From positions 62,001-126,000 of the forward strand of contig NZ_JAAXPA010000016.1 of assembly GCF_012396235.1 (NCBI RefSeq): DNA of 64,000 nt. The letters run 5' to 3'. The translations under genes were made by a program, and so were the position numbers. Within the stretch, counting starts at the first letter, position 1. Each line of letters opens with the position of its first letter. This DNA is from Rhodococcus opacus (GTDB taxonomy: Bacteria; Actinomycetota; Actinomycetes; Mycobacteriales; Mycobacteriaceae). The notes beneath the pieces are model-generated. The model saw nothing but the letters and a program-made list of their open reading frames with translations. It had not been told where the DNA came from and made no database searches. Shown here in pieces: positions 1 to 10,173 of the stretch.

Positions 1-1021
<1,021 letters not shown>

Positions 1022-1028
1022 GAACAGA

Positions 1029-1057
1029 AGTATGTATGCAACGAGGTGCGTATGCAA
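1029..1057 (-). promoter_or_regulatory. Leaderless promoter of the padR-fadH operon
   Basis: Reading the minus strand, TTGCAT (1057-1052) and CATACT (1034-1029) are separated by exactly 17 bases. The GTG of the PadR gene follows 7 bases after the -10 element. The sequence GTTGCATAC occurs twice, 16 bases apart, within this segment. The second copy overlaps the spacer and -10, so it may be an autoregulatory site. Confidence 0.5.
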
Positions 1058-1147
1058 CTGAGTGCACACTAGGTCCTCCCGGTCGAACGGGACGCTCGTC
1101 GCGTCAGACCGCACGAACTCCCCGTTCGCTCGCATAGGCTCGCGGGC

Positions 1148-2473
1148 ATGAGCACCGACGTTCATCCGCCGGCCGGGATCGGCGAGGCCGCGACGCGCAG
1201 ACAGGTTGTCGCGTGGGGGCTGTGGGACTGGGGATCGGCCGCGTTCAACGCCGTGATCCTTACGTTCGTCTTCTCCGTGTACCTGACGGACGCCGTGGGG
1301 GAGGACCTGCCGGGATCGATCTCCGCGAGCACGTGGCTCGGGTGGTCGCTCGGCATCGCCGGTTTCCTCATCGCCGTGCTCGCCCCCGTCACCGGGCAGC
1401 GATTCGACGCCGCGGGACGACGCAAGTGGGCGCTCGGCGTCCTCACGTTCGCGACGGTCGGGTGCATGGCGGCGATGTTCTTCGTCCGCGACTCCTATCA
1501 GTACCTGTGGCTCGGGCTGGTGCTGCTGGCCGCCGGTTCGGTGATCTTCGAACTGGCCGGCGTTCCGTACAACGCGATGCTCAGGCAGGTGTCGACGCCG
1601 GCGAACATCGGCCGGGTGTCCGGGTTCGGCTGGGCGATGGGCTATTTCGGTGGGATCGTGCTCCTGCTGGTGTGCTACTTCGGTTTCATCTCCGGTGACG
1701 GCGACAACCGGGGGTTCCTCGGGCTCACCACGGACGGCGGCCTGAACATCCGGATGGTGGCGCTGCTGGCCGCCGTCTGGTTCGCGGTCTTCGCGATTCC
1801 CGTGCTGCTGAAGGTCCCCGAGCTACCCCGCCCGCACGCGGATCCGGGTGCGGACAAGGCCGGTTTCGTCGAGTCGTACCGGGTGTTGTGGCGCGATCTG
1901 CGCGACCTGTGGTCCGCCGACCGGCGCACCGTCTACTTCCTGGTGGCCAGTGCGTTGTTCCGCGACGGTCTGGCCGGTGTCTTCACGTTCGGCGCCGTCC
2001 TCGCCGTCAACGTCTACGGCATCGGTGCGGGTGACGTGCTGTTGTTCGGCGTCGCGGCCAATGTCGTCTCCGCGCTCGGCGCGCTCACCGCCGGCCGGTT
2101 CGACGACCGGATCGGGCCGAAGACCGTGATCATGACGTCCCTGATCGCGATGATCATCGTCGGTGTCGTCCTGATGGCCGTCTCGGGACCGGCCATGTTC
2201 TGGATCTTCGGACTGCTGCTGTGCCTGTTCGTCGGTCCCGCGCAGTCGTCCGCGCGCACGTTCCTGGCCCGGATCACCCCGCCCGGCCGGGAGGGGCAGA
2301 TGTTCGGCCTGTACGCGACCACCGGTCGCGCGGTGTCGTTCCTCTCGCCCACCCTCTTCGGATTGTTCGCCTGGTGGCTCGCGGCGGATCGGGCGGGGAT
2401 CCTCGGCCTGGTGATCGTGCTCGCGATCGGCCTCGCCGCGCTGACGGTGGTGAAGGCGCCCGAACGCGACTAG
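1148..2473 (+). CDS. MFS transporter, Atg22/UMF1-like
   Basis: This 441-residue, strongly hydrophobic protein has about 12 membrane segments. Its N-terminal stretch VAWGLWDWGSAAFNAVILTF is typical of the UMF1/Atg22-like branch of the major facilitator superfamily, as is ELAGVPYNAML near residue 140. These proteins are inner-membrane exporters, and the bacterial members have no settled substrate. A -10-like TAGGCT (1135-1140) ends 7 bases before the ATG, so the mRNA may be leaderless. Its stop codon overlaps the stop of the convergent gene within a shared CTAG at 2470-2473. Confidence 0.85.
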   Translation: MSTDVHPPAGIGEAATRRQVVAWGLWDWGSAAFNAVILTFVFSVYLTDAVGEDLPGSISASTWLGWSLGIAGFLIAVLAPVTGQRFDAAGRRKWALGVLTFATVGCMAAMFFVRDSYQYLWLGLVLLAAGSVIFELAGVPYNAMLRQVSTPANIGRVSGFGWAMGYFGGIVLLLVCYFGFISGDGDNRGFLGLTTDGGLNIRMVALLAAVWFAVFAIPVLLKVPELPRPHADPGADKAGFVESYRVLWRDLRDLWSADRRTVYFLVASALFRDGLAGVFTFGAVLAVNVYGIGAGDVLLFGVAANVVSALGALTAGRFDDRIGPKTVIMTSLIAMIIVGVVLMAVSGPAMFWIFGLLLCLFVGPAQSSARTFLARITPPGREGQMFGLYATTGRAVSFLSPTLFGLFAWWLAADRAGILGLVIVLAIGLAALTVVKAPERD

Positions 2474-3048
2474 CGCCTCGCGCGAGTGTCGTCGATGCGA
2501 AGCTTCTCCGGGAACAGGCGCCGCTGCGTCAGCCAGCCCGCCGCCGCCACGACGATCCAGATCAGCGTGGCGAAGAACTGCTGGCCGCCCTCGTTCGGAT
2601 CCTCCAGGAATCCCAGCGGGGGGACGGCCAGACCGAGCCCGGTCAGCACCATGCTGGCGCCGCCGAGCGCGGTGAGCCATAACAATGCCCGCGCCCGGTA
2701 CCGGTCGGCGATGAAACCGCAGGCGACGGCGAGCGCGACGATCACGACTCCACTGAGGAGCCAGCCGGCGTCGTCGGGTTGCAGAACACGACTGAGCTTC
2801 GCTCCGATCACCGCGCCGGCGATGATGCCGATGAAGAATGCGGCGAACTTGAAGATCAGGGTCGTGGCCACCCACACCACTACCGCGCCGATCGCCGCGA
2901 CCAGGAACGTCGTCCCGAGCGACAGCGACAGCAGATCGGCCAGGAGCCAGCCGAGGCCGAAACCCGAGGCGAGAACGGCGACGTGGAGTGAACCGACACC
3001 GGCGAAGCACAGAACGGCGCCGACCAGAAGAATTGCGATGCCACTCAT
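2470..3048 (-). CDS. DUF4203-like integral membrane protein
   Basis: The 192-residue protein is mostly hydrophobic, with about seven predicted membrane helices. Glycine-rich helix edges such as FIGIIAGAVIGAKL resemble the DUF4203/TM7SF3 group. The C-terminus is a short basic tail (EKLRIDDTRARR). A GGAGGG ribosome site precedes the ATG. It is convergent with the MFS gene. Its function is not known; the sequence supports only a small polytopic membrane protein. Distant similarity to other DUF families is possible. Confidence 0.65.
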   Translation of the reverse strand: MSGIAILLVGAVLCFAGVGSLHVAVLASGFGLGWLLADLLSLSLGTTFLVAAIGAVVVWVATTLIFKFAAFFIGIIAGAVIGAKLSRVLQPDDAGWLLSGVVIVALAVACGFIADRYRARALLWLTALGGASMVLTGLGLAVPPLGFLEDPNEGGQQFFATLIWIVVAAAGWLTQRRLFPEKLRIDDTRARR

Positions 3049-3125
3049 GGTGCCCTCCCAGGGTGCACGAGACGAGTAGTGCCATCAAACCAGAACGGAC
3101 GCCCCGTCGAGGGGAAGGGCGGATT

Positions 3126-3977
3126 TCAGTTCGGCACGGTTCCGGCACGCATGAGGATCGCGTCCGCGAGGGCGTCGGGTCGCTGTTCCGGGATCCAGTG
3201 CGTGGCACCGTCCAGGACGACGAATTCGTACGGCGCATCGACGAACTCGCCGCACCGCTCCGCTCCCGCACGCCCCAGCGCCTGGTCGCCGGTGCTCCAG
3301 ACGTAGGTCGTGGGAACGGTGACGGCGGGCGTCTGCTCGAAGTCGCTCGTCATGGCGCGGTACCAGTTCAGCGCGGCGGTCAGCGCTCCCGGTTCGCTGA
3401 GCAGCGCGACGTGCCGGTCGACGAGCGCCGGCGGGACGACGTCACCGAACATTGCGCGCAGTGAGTGCGCGTTGTCGTCGAGGAGAACCCGCTCGGCCTT
3501 GCCCTCCATCCTCAGGAGCCGGATGTAGGAGGAGCGTTCCTTCTGATCGGCGTCCTCGCGCAACGCCCAGCCGAACGCGCCGGGATGTGGCACCGACACG
3601 GTGGTGAGCGAATTGATCCGATCGGGGTGCCTGGCCGCGACGACCCAGGCCACGGCGGCGCCCCAGTCGTGGCCGACGAGATGCGCCGTGTCGAGGTCGA
3701 GTGCGTCGAGCAGTCCGATCACGTCCGCGACGAGGTGGTCGATCCTGTAGGAGTCGACTCCGTCGGGTCGCGCACCGGGCGAGTATCCGCGCTGGTTCGG
3801 GGCGTACGTCCGCAGACCGGACTCGTTCAGCCGGGCGCTGACGGGTTCCCAGGACGCGGCGCTCTCCGGAAACCCGTGCAGGAGAACGACGGGGGCGCCG
3901 TCGGCCGGACCGCTGGTCGTGACGTCGAACGTCAGGTCGCCGAGAGTGATGTGCGCGTGTTCCGAGGTTGACAGCAT
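3126..3977 (-). CDS. Alpha/beta hydrolase, epoxide-hydrolase-like
   Basis: From ATG 3977 (GGTGGGGGC just upstream) the protein has 283 residues. It shows the oxyanion motif HGFPES near residue 35, a nucleophile elbow VGHDWGAAVAW carrying aspartate rather than serine, and a late GATHWIPEQRP supplying the catalytic histidine. Aspartate at the elbow marks the epoxide hydrolase/haloalkane dehalogenase branch, and the GHDWG form favours epoxide hydrolase. The substrate is unknown. The upstream end of the open frame (to 4022) lacks a good ribosome site. Its neighbour on the same strand is the TetR regulator at 4004. Confidence 0.82.
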   Translation of the reverse strand: MLSTSEHAHITLGDLTFDVTTSGPADGAPVVLLHGFPESAASWEPVSARLNESGLRTYAPNQRGYSPGARPDGVDSYRIDHLVADVIGLLDALDLDTAHLVGHDWGAAVAWVVAARHPDRINSLTTVSVPHPGAFGWALREDADQKERSSYIRLLRMEGKAERVLLDDNAHSLRAMFGDVVPPALVDRHVALLSEPGALTAALNWYRAMTSDFEQTPAVTVPTTYVWSTGDQALGRAGAERCGEFVDAPYEFVVLDGATHWIPEQRPDALADAILMRAGTVPN

Positions 3978-4003
3978 GCCCCCACCGTACGGCGAGAGCG
4001 CGA

Positions 4004-4672
4004 CTACTTTCCGGGATTCCACCCGCTCATGCCGAGCATGATCAGGCGCAGTTGCCGTTCGGCGCGCGCGACCACCTCGGCCTCGCTTCGGCTTCCGGGA
4101 CGATCGGCCTCGAGCAGATCGACGACGACGGCGAACATGGTGGACACGATCAGGTCGGCCGCCATCTCCAGGTCGTCGTGGTCCCAGGACTGCAAACCCT
4201 CGATGCGGGACAGATCCACCGTGAGTTCGCTGACGAACAGTTTCATCTCGGTCGCGATCGCCCGGCGAATTTCGGGGACGCCGCCGTAGCGTTCACGGCT
4301 GAGGAACCGGAACTGCGCCTCGTGGGTGCGAACCTGCCGGACGAGGATGTCGAGGGATGCGCCAGCGCTCTTGGTGCTCGGGGTGCGCCGGGCGTCGCGC
4401 AGCATCTGCCGCAGTATTCGCATGCCCTCCTCGACGAGCACCACGCCGAGCTCCTCGATGGACGCGAAGTGGCGGTAGAACGCGGTGGGCACGATTCCCG
4501 CGGTGCGGGCGATCTCGCGCAGGCTCACGCCGGCGAAACTCCGATCCGCCATGAGTTCGAGCGTGCCGTCGAGAAGCGCCTTCCTCGTGCGCTCCTTGCG
4601 GGCTGCCCTGCTCTCGGGTTCGGCGCCGGTCGACTGACTCACGGCAGTGAGTGTATTCGCGACAGTGCCCAC
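4004..4672 (-). CDS. TetR-family regulator, FabR/DesT-like
   Basis: The 222-residue protein has an N-terminal helix-turn-helix (SLREIARTAGIVPTAFYRHF, about residues 48-67). The core, including EELGVVLVEEGMRILRQML and FRFLSRERYGG, aligns by eye with E. coli FabR and Pseudomonas DesT, regulators of unsaturated fatty acid synthesis that sense acyl-CoA. GTG 4672 is preceded by GGAGGTGA at suitable spacing; an ATG at 4711 is a less supported alternative. The gene is divergent from the ferredoxin-reductase/desaturase operon, and a FabR-like palindrome lies before that operon. I infer that it represses the desaturase in response to membrane acyl composition. Confidence 0.8.
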   Translation of the reverse strand: MGTVANTLTAVSQSTGAEPESRAARKERTRKALLDGTLELMADRSFAGVSLREIARTAGIVPTAFYRHFASIEELGVVLVEEGMRILRQMLRDARRTPSTKSAGASLDILVRQVRTHEAQFRFLSRERYGGVPEIRRAIATEMKLFVSELTVDLSRIEGLQSWDHDDLEMAADLIVSTMFAVVVDLLEADRPGSRSEAEVVARAERQLRLIMLGMSGWNPGK

Positions 4673-4756
4673 ACCTGTCACCTCCGGGTGCTCGTACCCG
4701 TCATCCGGCATGCGTATCCGATCCCTGCCTCGAGTGTGCCTGCGGTCACATTCTGA

Positions 4757-4811
4757 TTGACAACTTGCTGTCCCCCTCTGTCACACTATTGTCAGTGTAC
4801 AACCGTGCACT
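4757..4811 (+). promoter_or_regulatory. FabR-like operator and promoter of the desaturase operon
   Basis: AGTGTACA-AC-CGTGCACT at 4794-4811 is an 18-bp near-palindrome that matches the layout of the E. coli FabR site (AGCGTACA-2N-TGTACGCT). A TTGACA hexamer at 4757-4762 may be the -35 element, with an A+T-richer CACTATT stretch between it and the palindrome. The operator would then cover the transcription start. The GGAGGAGG ribosome site follows at 4816-4823. Confidence 0.5.
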
Positions 4812-4829
4812 CAAACGGAGGAGGCTGAC

Positions 4830-5939
4830 GTGTCAGTTGCCCACACCAGTCGTCCGGCGGAGGGACGCAGGTTCTCGCTGCTGTCGTTGTTCGAGGCGAT
4901 GGCCACTCCGCACCAGCTCGACCGCTACCTCGAACTCGTCACTCCCATGGTCACCGTGCGCGACCTGCGTGCAGAAGTGGTCGAGGTCCGGCGGTCCACC
5001 GCCGACACCGTCACCCTCACGCTGCGCCCCACCCGTCAGTGGCGCGGATTCCGTGCGGGGCAGTTCGTGCAGGTGGGCGTCGTGATCGACGGGGTTCGCC
5101 ACACCCGGTGCTACTCGCCGGCCAATGCACAGGCGTCCGCCGACGGGCTCGTCGAGCTGACGATCAAGGCGCATCCCGAGGGTCTCGTCTCGCAGTACCT
5201 GCACGCCCACGCGAGCCCCGGTCTCGTGCTCGACCTGTCTCAGGCGGCGGGCGAATTCACCCTTCCCTCTCCTCGCCCTCGCCGGCTCCTGCTGGTGAGC
5301 GGAGGCAGCGGAATCACCCCGGTTCTGTCGATGCTGCGCACCTTGGTCGACGAGCAGCACTTCGGAAGCATCACTTTTCTGCACTACGCGTACACCGAAA
5401 ACGACGTCGCGTACCTCGACGAGTTGCGCGCACTCGCGGACGCGAACGCCAACGTCTCGCTCGTGCTGGCGTACACCGATCAGGACACCGGCGGCCATCT
5501 CCACGGATTCTTCGGCCAGGAGCACCTCGACGCGGTAGCACCCTGGTACGCGGACGCCGACACCTTCCTGTGCGGGCCGCCCGGACTGATGCGTGGCGTT
5601 CGGGAGGTGTACCGCGAACTCGGCATCGAGGACCGTCTGCACACCGAGGAATTCGCTCCCACCGCAGCCCCGGCGGAGGGCGAGGCCGGTGGTGAGGTGT
5701 CCTTCACCGCCAGCGGTGTCACCGCGGACAATTCCGGAGCGACGCTGCTCGAACAAGCGGAGGCCGCCGGACTCCATCCCGAGTACGGATGCCGGATGGG
5801 CATCTGCTTCTCCTGCACCACGGTGAAGAAGTCGGGGTGCACCAAGAACGTCCGCACCGGCGACACCGACACCGATCCGGACAAGGCGATCCAGCTGTGC
5901 GTCTCGGTTCCGGTGGGCGACGTCGCCCTCGACATCTGA
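4830..5939 (+). CDS. Ferredoxin reductase with C-terminal 2Fe-2S domain, electron donor to DesA3-type desaturase
   Basis: This 369-residue protein has an FAD domain (RCYSPAN near residue 93), an NAD(P) domain (VSGGSGITPVLSML near 158 and FLCGPPGLM near 248) and a plant-type 2Fe-2S domain with GCRMGICFSC and a distal cysteine (QLCVSVP). This is the layout of M. tuberculosis Rv3230c, the oxidoreductase that feeds electrons to the stearoyl-CoA delta-9 desaturase DesA3. The desaturase starts about 30 bases downstream, so the pair forms one operon. The start is GTG with GGAGGAGG upstream. It is probably controlled by the divergent FabR-like regulator. Confidence 0.92.
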   Translation: MSVAHTSRPAEGRRFSLLSLFEAMATPHQLDRYLELVTPMVTVRDLRAEVVEVRRSTADTVTLTLRPTRQWRGFRAGQFVQVGVVIDGVRHTRCYSPANAQASADGLVELTIKAHPEGLVSQYLHAHASPGLVLDLSQAAGEFTLPSPRPRRLLLVSGGSGITPVLSMLRTLVDEQHFGSITFLHYAYTENDVAYLDELRALADANANVSLVLAYTDQDTGGHLHGFFGQEHLDAVAPWYADADTFLCGPPGLMRGVREVYRELGIEDRLHTEEFAPTAAPAEGEAGGEVSFTASGVTADNSGATLLEQAEAAGLHPEYGCRMGICFSCTTVKKSGCTKNVRTGDTDTDPDKAIQLCVSVPVGDVALDI

Positions 5940-5972
5940 TTTTCACTCGACATCCAACGTTTGGAGACCGAC

Positions 5973-7145
5973 ATGTTTGGACTCTCACTCTCGTTCCTCC
6001 CGTTCGTCGACGGCTCCGACGGTTCCCGTAACGACGCCCCGGTGGTGCTCAGTCACGACCAGGTCGAAGAGATCGGCCGGGAACTGGACGCCCTCCGCGA
6101 CCGGACGGTTGCGGACCTCGGCGCCGAGGACCGCGAATACATCTACAAGATCATCAAGGCGCAGAGGGGATTCGAGGTCGCCGGCCGCGGGCTGATGTAC
6201 CTCGGCTTCTTTCCGCCGGCCTGGATCGCCGGGGTCGGGGCCCTCGGTGTGTCGAAGATTCTCGACAACATGGAGATCGGCCACAACGTCATGCACGGCC
6301 AGTACGACTGGATGCGTGAACCGGGCCTGAACTCCCGCGTGTTCGAGTGGGACACGGTCTGCCCGGCCGATCAGTGGAAGCACTCCCACAACTACATGCA
6401 CCACACGTACACCAACATCCTCGGCCGGGACCGGGACATCGGCTACGGCATCCTGAGGATCGACGAGGCGCAGAAGTGGAACCCCTACTACCTGGGGAAC
6501 CCGGTCTACGCCTTCTTCCTGATGATGCTGTTCGAGTGGGGCGTCATGATGCACGACCTGGAAGCGGAGAACGTGATCCAGGGCAAGCGGAAGTGGCGCG
6601 ACGTCAAGCCGCTGCTGAAGGGCTGGTGGCGCAAGGCCGGTCGGCAGGTGCTCAAGGATTACGCGATCTTCCCGGCGCTCACCGGGCCGCTGTTCGTCCC
6701 CACACTGCTCGGCAACGTGACCGCCAACCTGATCCGCAACGTGTGGGCGTACTCCATCATCTTCTGCGGCCATTTCCCCACCGGCGTGCAGAGTTTCACC
6801 GAGGACGAGACCGCGGAGGAAACCCGCGGCGAGTGGTACGTCCGGCAGATGCTCGGCAGCGCGAACATCGAGGGGAGTCCGCTGTTCCACATCATGTCGG
6901 GCAACCTGTCGCATCAGATCGAGCACCACCTGTTCCCGGACCTGCCCGCCCACCGGTACCCGGAGATGGCGCCCGCGGTGAAGGCGCTGTGCGAGAAGCA
7001 CGGGCTGCCCTACAACACCGGTGGCTTCTTCAAGCAGATCGGCTCCGTGTGGGGGAAGATCTTCACGTTCGCACTGCCGCCCGGTCTCGTCTCGTCCGAC
7101 ACCCCTCCCGGTGTTATCGTCGAGCGGCAGAAGACTGCAGCCTGA
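5973..7145 (+). CDS. desA3: Membrane-bound acyl-CoA delta-9 desaturase, DesA3-like
   Basis: The 390-residue protein carries the three histidine boxes of membrane di-iron desaturases: HNVMHG, HSHNYMHH and HQIEHHLFP. Hydrophobic segments lie between them. It introduces a cis double bond into a long-chain acyl-CoA (stearoyl-CoA to oleoyl-CoA in M. tuberculosis), using electrons from the adjacent reductase. ATG 5973 has GGAG six bases upstream and is preferred over the TTG at 5961. With the reductase it forms a complete two-component system. The exact position specificity is inferred from the family. Confidence 0.92.
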   Translation: MFGLSLSFLPFVDGSDGSRNDAPVVLSHDQVEEIGRELDALRDRTVADLGAEDREYIYKIIKAQRGFEVAGRGLMYLGFFPPAWIAGVGALGVSKILDNMEIGHNVMHGQYDWMREPGLNSRVFEWDTVCPADQWKHSHNYMHHTYTNILGRDRDIGYGILRIDEAQKWNPYYLGNPVYAFFLMMLFEWGVMMHDLEAENVIQGKRKWRDVKPLLKGWWRKAGRQVLKDYAIFPALTGPLFVPTLLGNVTANLIRNVWAYSIIFCGHFPTGVQSFTEDETAEETRGEWYVRQMLGSANIEGSPLFHIMSGNLSHQIEHHLFPDLPAHRYPEMAPAVKALCEKHGLPYNTGGFFKQIGSVWGKIFTFALPPGLVSSDTPPGVIVERQKTAA

Positions 7146-7157
7146 GAGGCGAAACAC

Positions 7158-7367
7158 ATGGTGGGGAAGTTCGAGCGGCGCAAGGACACCGTGCAGGAAC
7201 TGACGGAGTCCGCGGCCACGCACGTGGGCCACATCGCGACGATCATCGCGGGCGCCGTCCGGGACGTCACCCGGGAGATCGGTGACTGGGTGTCCGACGG
7301 CATCGAGATGCGCGAGGCCGCGAAGAAGGCCCGCGAAGACGAGGGCGAGGACAAGCCGGTCGACTGA
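7158..7367 (+). CDS. Small conserved hypothetical protein downstream of the desaturase
   Basis: The 69-residue, highly charged protein has an amphipathic middle (HVGHIATIIAGAVRDVTREI) and a charged, acidic-ending C-terminus (KKAREDEGEDKPVD). GAGAGG lies upstream of the ATG, 12 bases after the desaturase stop. A strong terminator follows, so it is the last gene of the desaturase operon. I do not recognise a domain. The amphipathic helix could touch the membrane or the desaturase complex, but that is inference. Confidence 0.7.
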   Translation: MVGKFERRKDTVQELTESAATHVGHIATIIAGAVRDVTREIGDWVSDGIEMREAAKKAREDEGEDKPVD

Positions 7368-7383
7368 GGATCCTCGCGTGGGT

Positions 7384-7415
7384 GGGGCGCGGCCGGCGAC
7401 GGCCGCGCCCCTTTT
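7384..7415 (+). terminator. Rho-independent terminator after the desaturase operon
   Basis: GGGGCGCGGCCG pairs with CGGCCGCGCCCC (12-bp perfect stem, GCGA tetraloop at 7396-7399), followed by TTTT at 7412-7415. It lies between the small gene and the convergent gdhA. Confidence 0.85.
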
Positions 7416-7422
7416 CGCTCTG

Positions 7423-8808
<1,386 letters not shown>

Positions 8809-8866
8809 TTACTTTGGAAACTATAGACCTGGCGTCAGGCGTCCTGTATCGCGCCGTGCGGAGAGG

Positions 8867-9358
8867 TCAGGACTCCCGCAGTAGTGTGCGGGAATGCATT
8901 GCGACAGAGGTGTTCTCGACGGCCTCGCCGCAGTGCGCGCAGCGGTGTTCCAGCTCCAGTGAGTGCCCGCAGTCGTGCACGAGCACCGACGGTGCCTCGT
9001 CGACGGCCCACTTGCTGCCCCATTGGAACAGTGAGAGCAGCAGTGGTCGCAGGTCCTCGCCCGCCGGGGTGAGGTGGTACTCGAAACGGGGAGGGTGCTC
9101 GGAGTACTGGCGGCGCTCGATGACGCCGACCTCCTCGAGTTTGCGTAGTCGCGCGGTGAGGATGTCGCGCGAGACGCCGATGTACCCGGCAATCCGGTCG
9201 AAGCGGTGCACCCCGTAGCTCAGTTCGCGGATCACCAGCATGGACCAGCGGTCGCCGATCAGTTCCATGGTGGCGGCGATCGCGCAGGGTCTCGGCGCCA
9301 GTGGCATGCGGTCCATGACGATCTCGGGTGTCGCTCGCTCGGTGTCGCCATTGTTCAT
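8867..9358 (-). CDS. HxlR-family transcriptional regulator
   Basis: The protein has about 163 residues from ATG 9358, or 167 from ATG 9370. The winged helix shows the HxlR pattern CAIAATMELIGDRWSMLVIR, then ILTARLRKLEEVGVIERR and a wing through FEYHLTPAGEDL. The C-terminus adds a cysteine/histidine cluster (DCGH and CAHCG) that could bind zinc; many HxlR proteins of this length carry it. It is divergent from the SDR/thioesterase pair, and a perfect 9-bp inverted repeat lies in the gap between them. It probably regulates that pair. The signal is unknown. Confidence 0.85.
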   Translation of the reverse strand: MNNGDTERATPEIVMDRMPLAPRPCAIAATMELIGDRWSMLVIRELSYGVHRFDRIAGYIGVSRDILTARLRKLEEVGVIERRQYSEHPPRFEYHLTPAGEDLRPLLLSLFQWGSKWAVDEAPSVLVHDCGHSLELEHRCAHCGEAVENTSVAMHSRTLLRES

Positions 9359-9376
9359 GCACTCCATCATAGAGGG

Positions 9377-9427
9377 TTGTGGTTTCCAACTGATAGGGGT
9401 TACTGTCGTAGCGCAGTTAGTTGGAAA
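9377..9427 (+). promoter_or_regulatory. Putative HxlR operator and promoter of the SDR operon
   Basis: TTTCCAACT (9383-9391) and AGTTGGAAA (9419-9427) are perfect inverted copies separated by 27 bases. A possible promoter, TTGTGG (9377-9382) with TACTGT (9401-9406) and an 18-bp spacer, is bracketed by the two half-sites. A bound dimer could block RNA polymerase. Confidence 0.45.
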
Positions 9428-9456
9428 AGCAGACTTACTCTCTCGAAGGGGTCGTC

Positions 9457-10173
9457 ATGACCACGATTCAAGATCGAACGGTGCTGGTCACCGGAGCCGG
9501 CCGCGGGCTCGGACGTGCCTTCGTCGCCGAGGCGCTCGCACGAGGAGCGCGAACGGTCTACGCGTCGGCGCGTGATACGTCGACGATCGAAGGACATCCC
9601 CGGGTCGTGCCCGTCGAACTGGATGTCACGAACCCCGAATCGGTCTACGCCGCCGCGGAGTACGTCGGGGACCTCGGCGTGCTGATCAACAACGCCGGCA
9701 TCCTCATCGGCGAGTCGCCGCTCACGGGTGATCTCGACGGAATGCGCCGGGAACTCGAAACCAACCTCTACGGCCCGCTCAACGTCACTCGCGCGCTGGC
9801 ACCGATCATCGCCGCCAATGGGGGCGGCGCGATCCTCAACGTGCACTCCGTCCTGTCCTGGCTGGCCGTCGGTGGTTCGTACAGCGTCTCGAAAGCCGCC
9901 CTGTGGAGTGCCACCAACGCGATGCGTGCCGAACTCGCAGCGCAGAATATCCAGGTGGTCGGGCTGCACCTCGGGTACATGGACACCGACATGACGAGCG
10001 GTCTGGACGTACCGAAGATCTCCGCGGCCGAGGTCGCGCGACTGGCCTTCGACGGCATCGAGTCCGGCGCTCACGAAGTCCTCGCCGACGACACCTCCCG
10101 CACCGTCAAGGCGGCACTGTCGGGTGACCTTGACGTTCTCTATCCGCAGCCGGCGCAGCAGGGGACGGCATAG
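9457..10173 (+). CDS. Short-chain dehydrogenase/reductase (SDR)
   Basis: The 238-residue protein begins with TVLVTGAGRGLGRAF (cofactor-binding TGxxxGxG). It has NNAG near residue 77 and an active site of serine (HSVLSW) and YSVSK. It is a classical SDR, an NAD(P)-dependent alcohol/ketone oxidoreductase; the substrate cannot be read from sequence. ATG 9457 is preceded by GAAGGGG. The next gene, a hotdog thioesterase, overlaps its stop codon by one base (TAGTG), so the two are translationally coupled. Control by the divergent HxlR protein is likely. Confidence 0.9.
   Translation: MTTIQDRTVLVTGAGRGLGRAFVAEALARGARTVYASARDTSTIEGHPRVVPVELDVTNPESVYAAAEYVGDLGVLINNAGILIGESPLTGDLDGMRRELETNLYGPLNVTRALAPIIAANGGGAILNVHSVLSWLAVGGSYSVSKAALWSATNAMRAELAAQNIQVVGLHLGYMDTDMTSGLDVPKISAAEVARLAFDGIESGAHEVLADDTSRTVKAALSGDLDVLYPQPAQQGTA

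Noticed and set aside
1114-1128. CGAAC-5N-GTTCG as a second LexA box before the MFS gene
   Set aside because: The spacing is five rather than four bases and the gene is not a repair gene.
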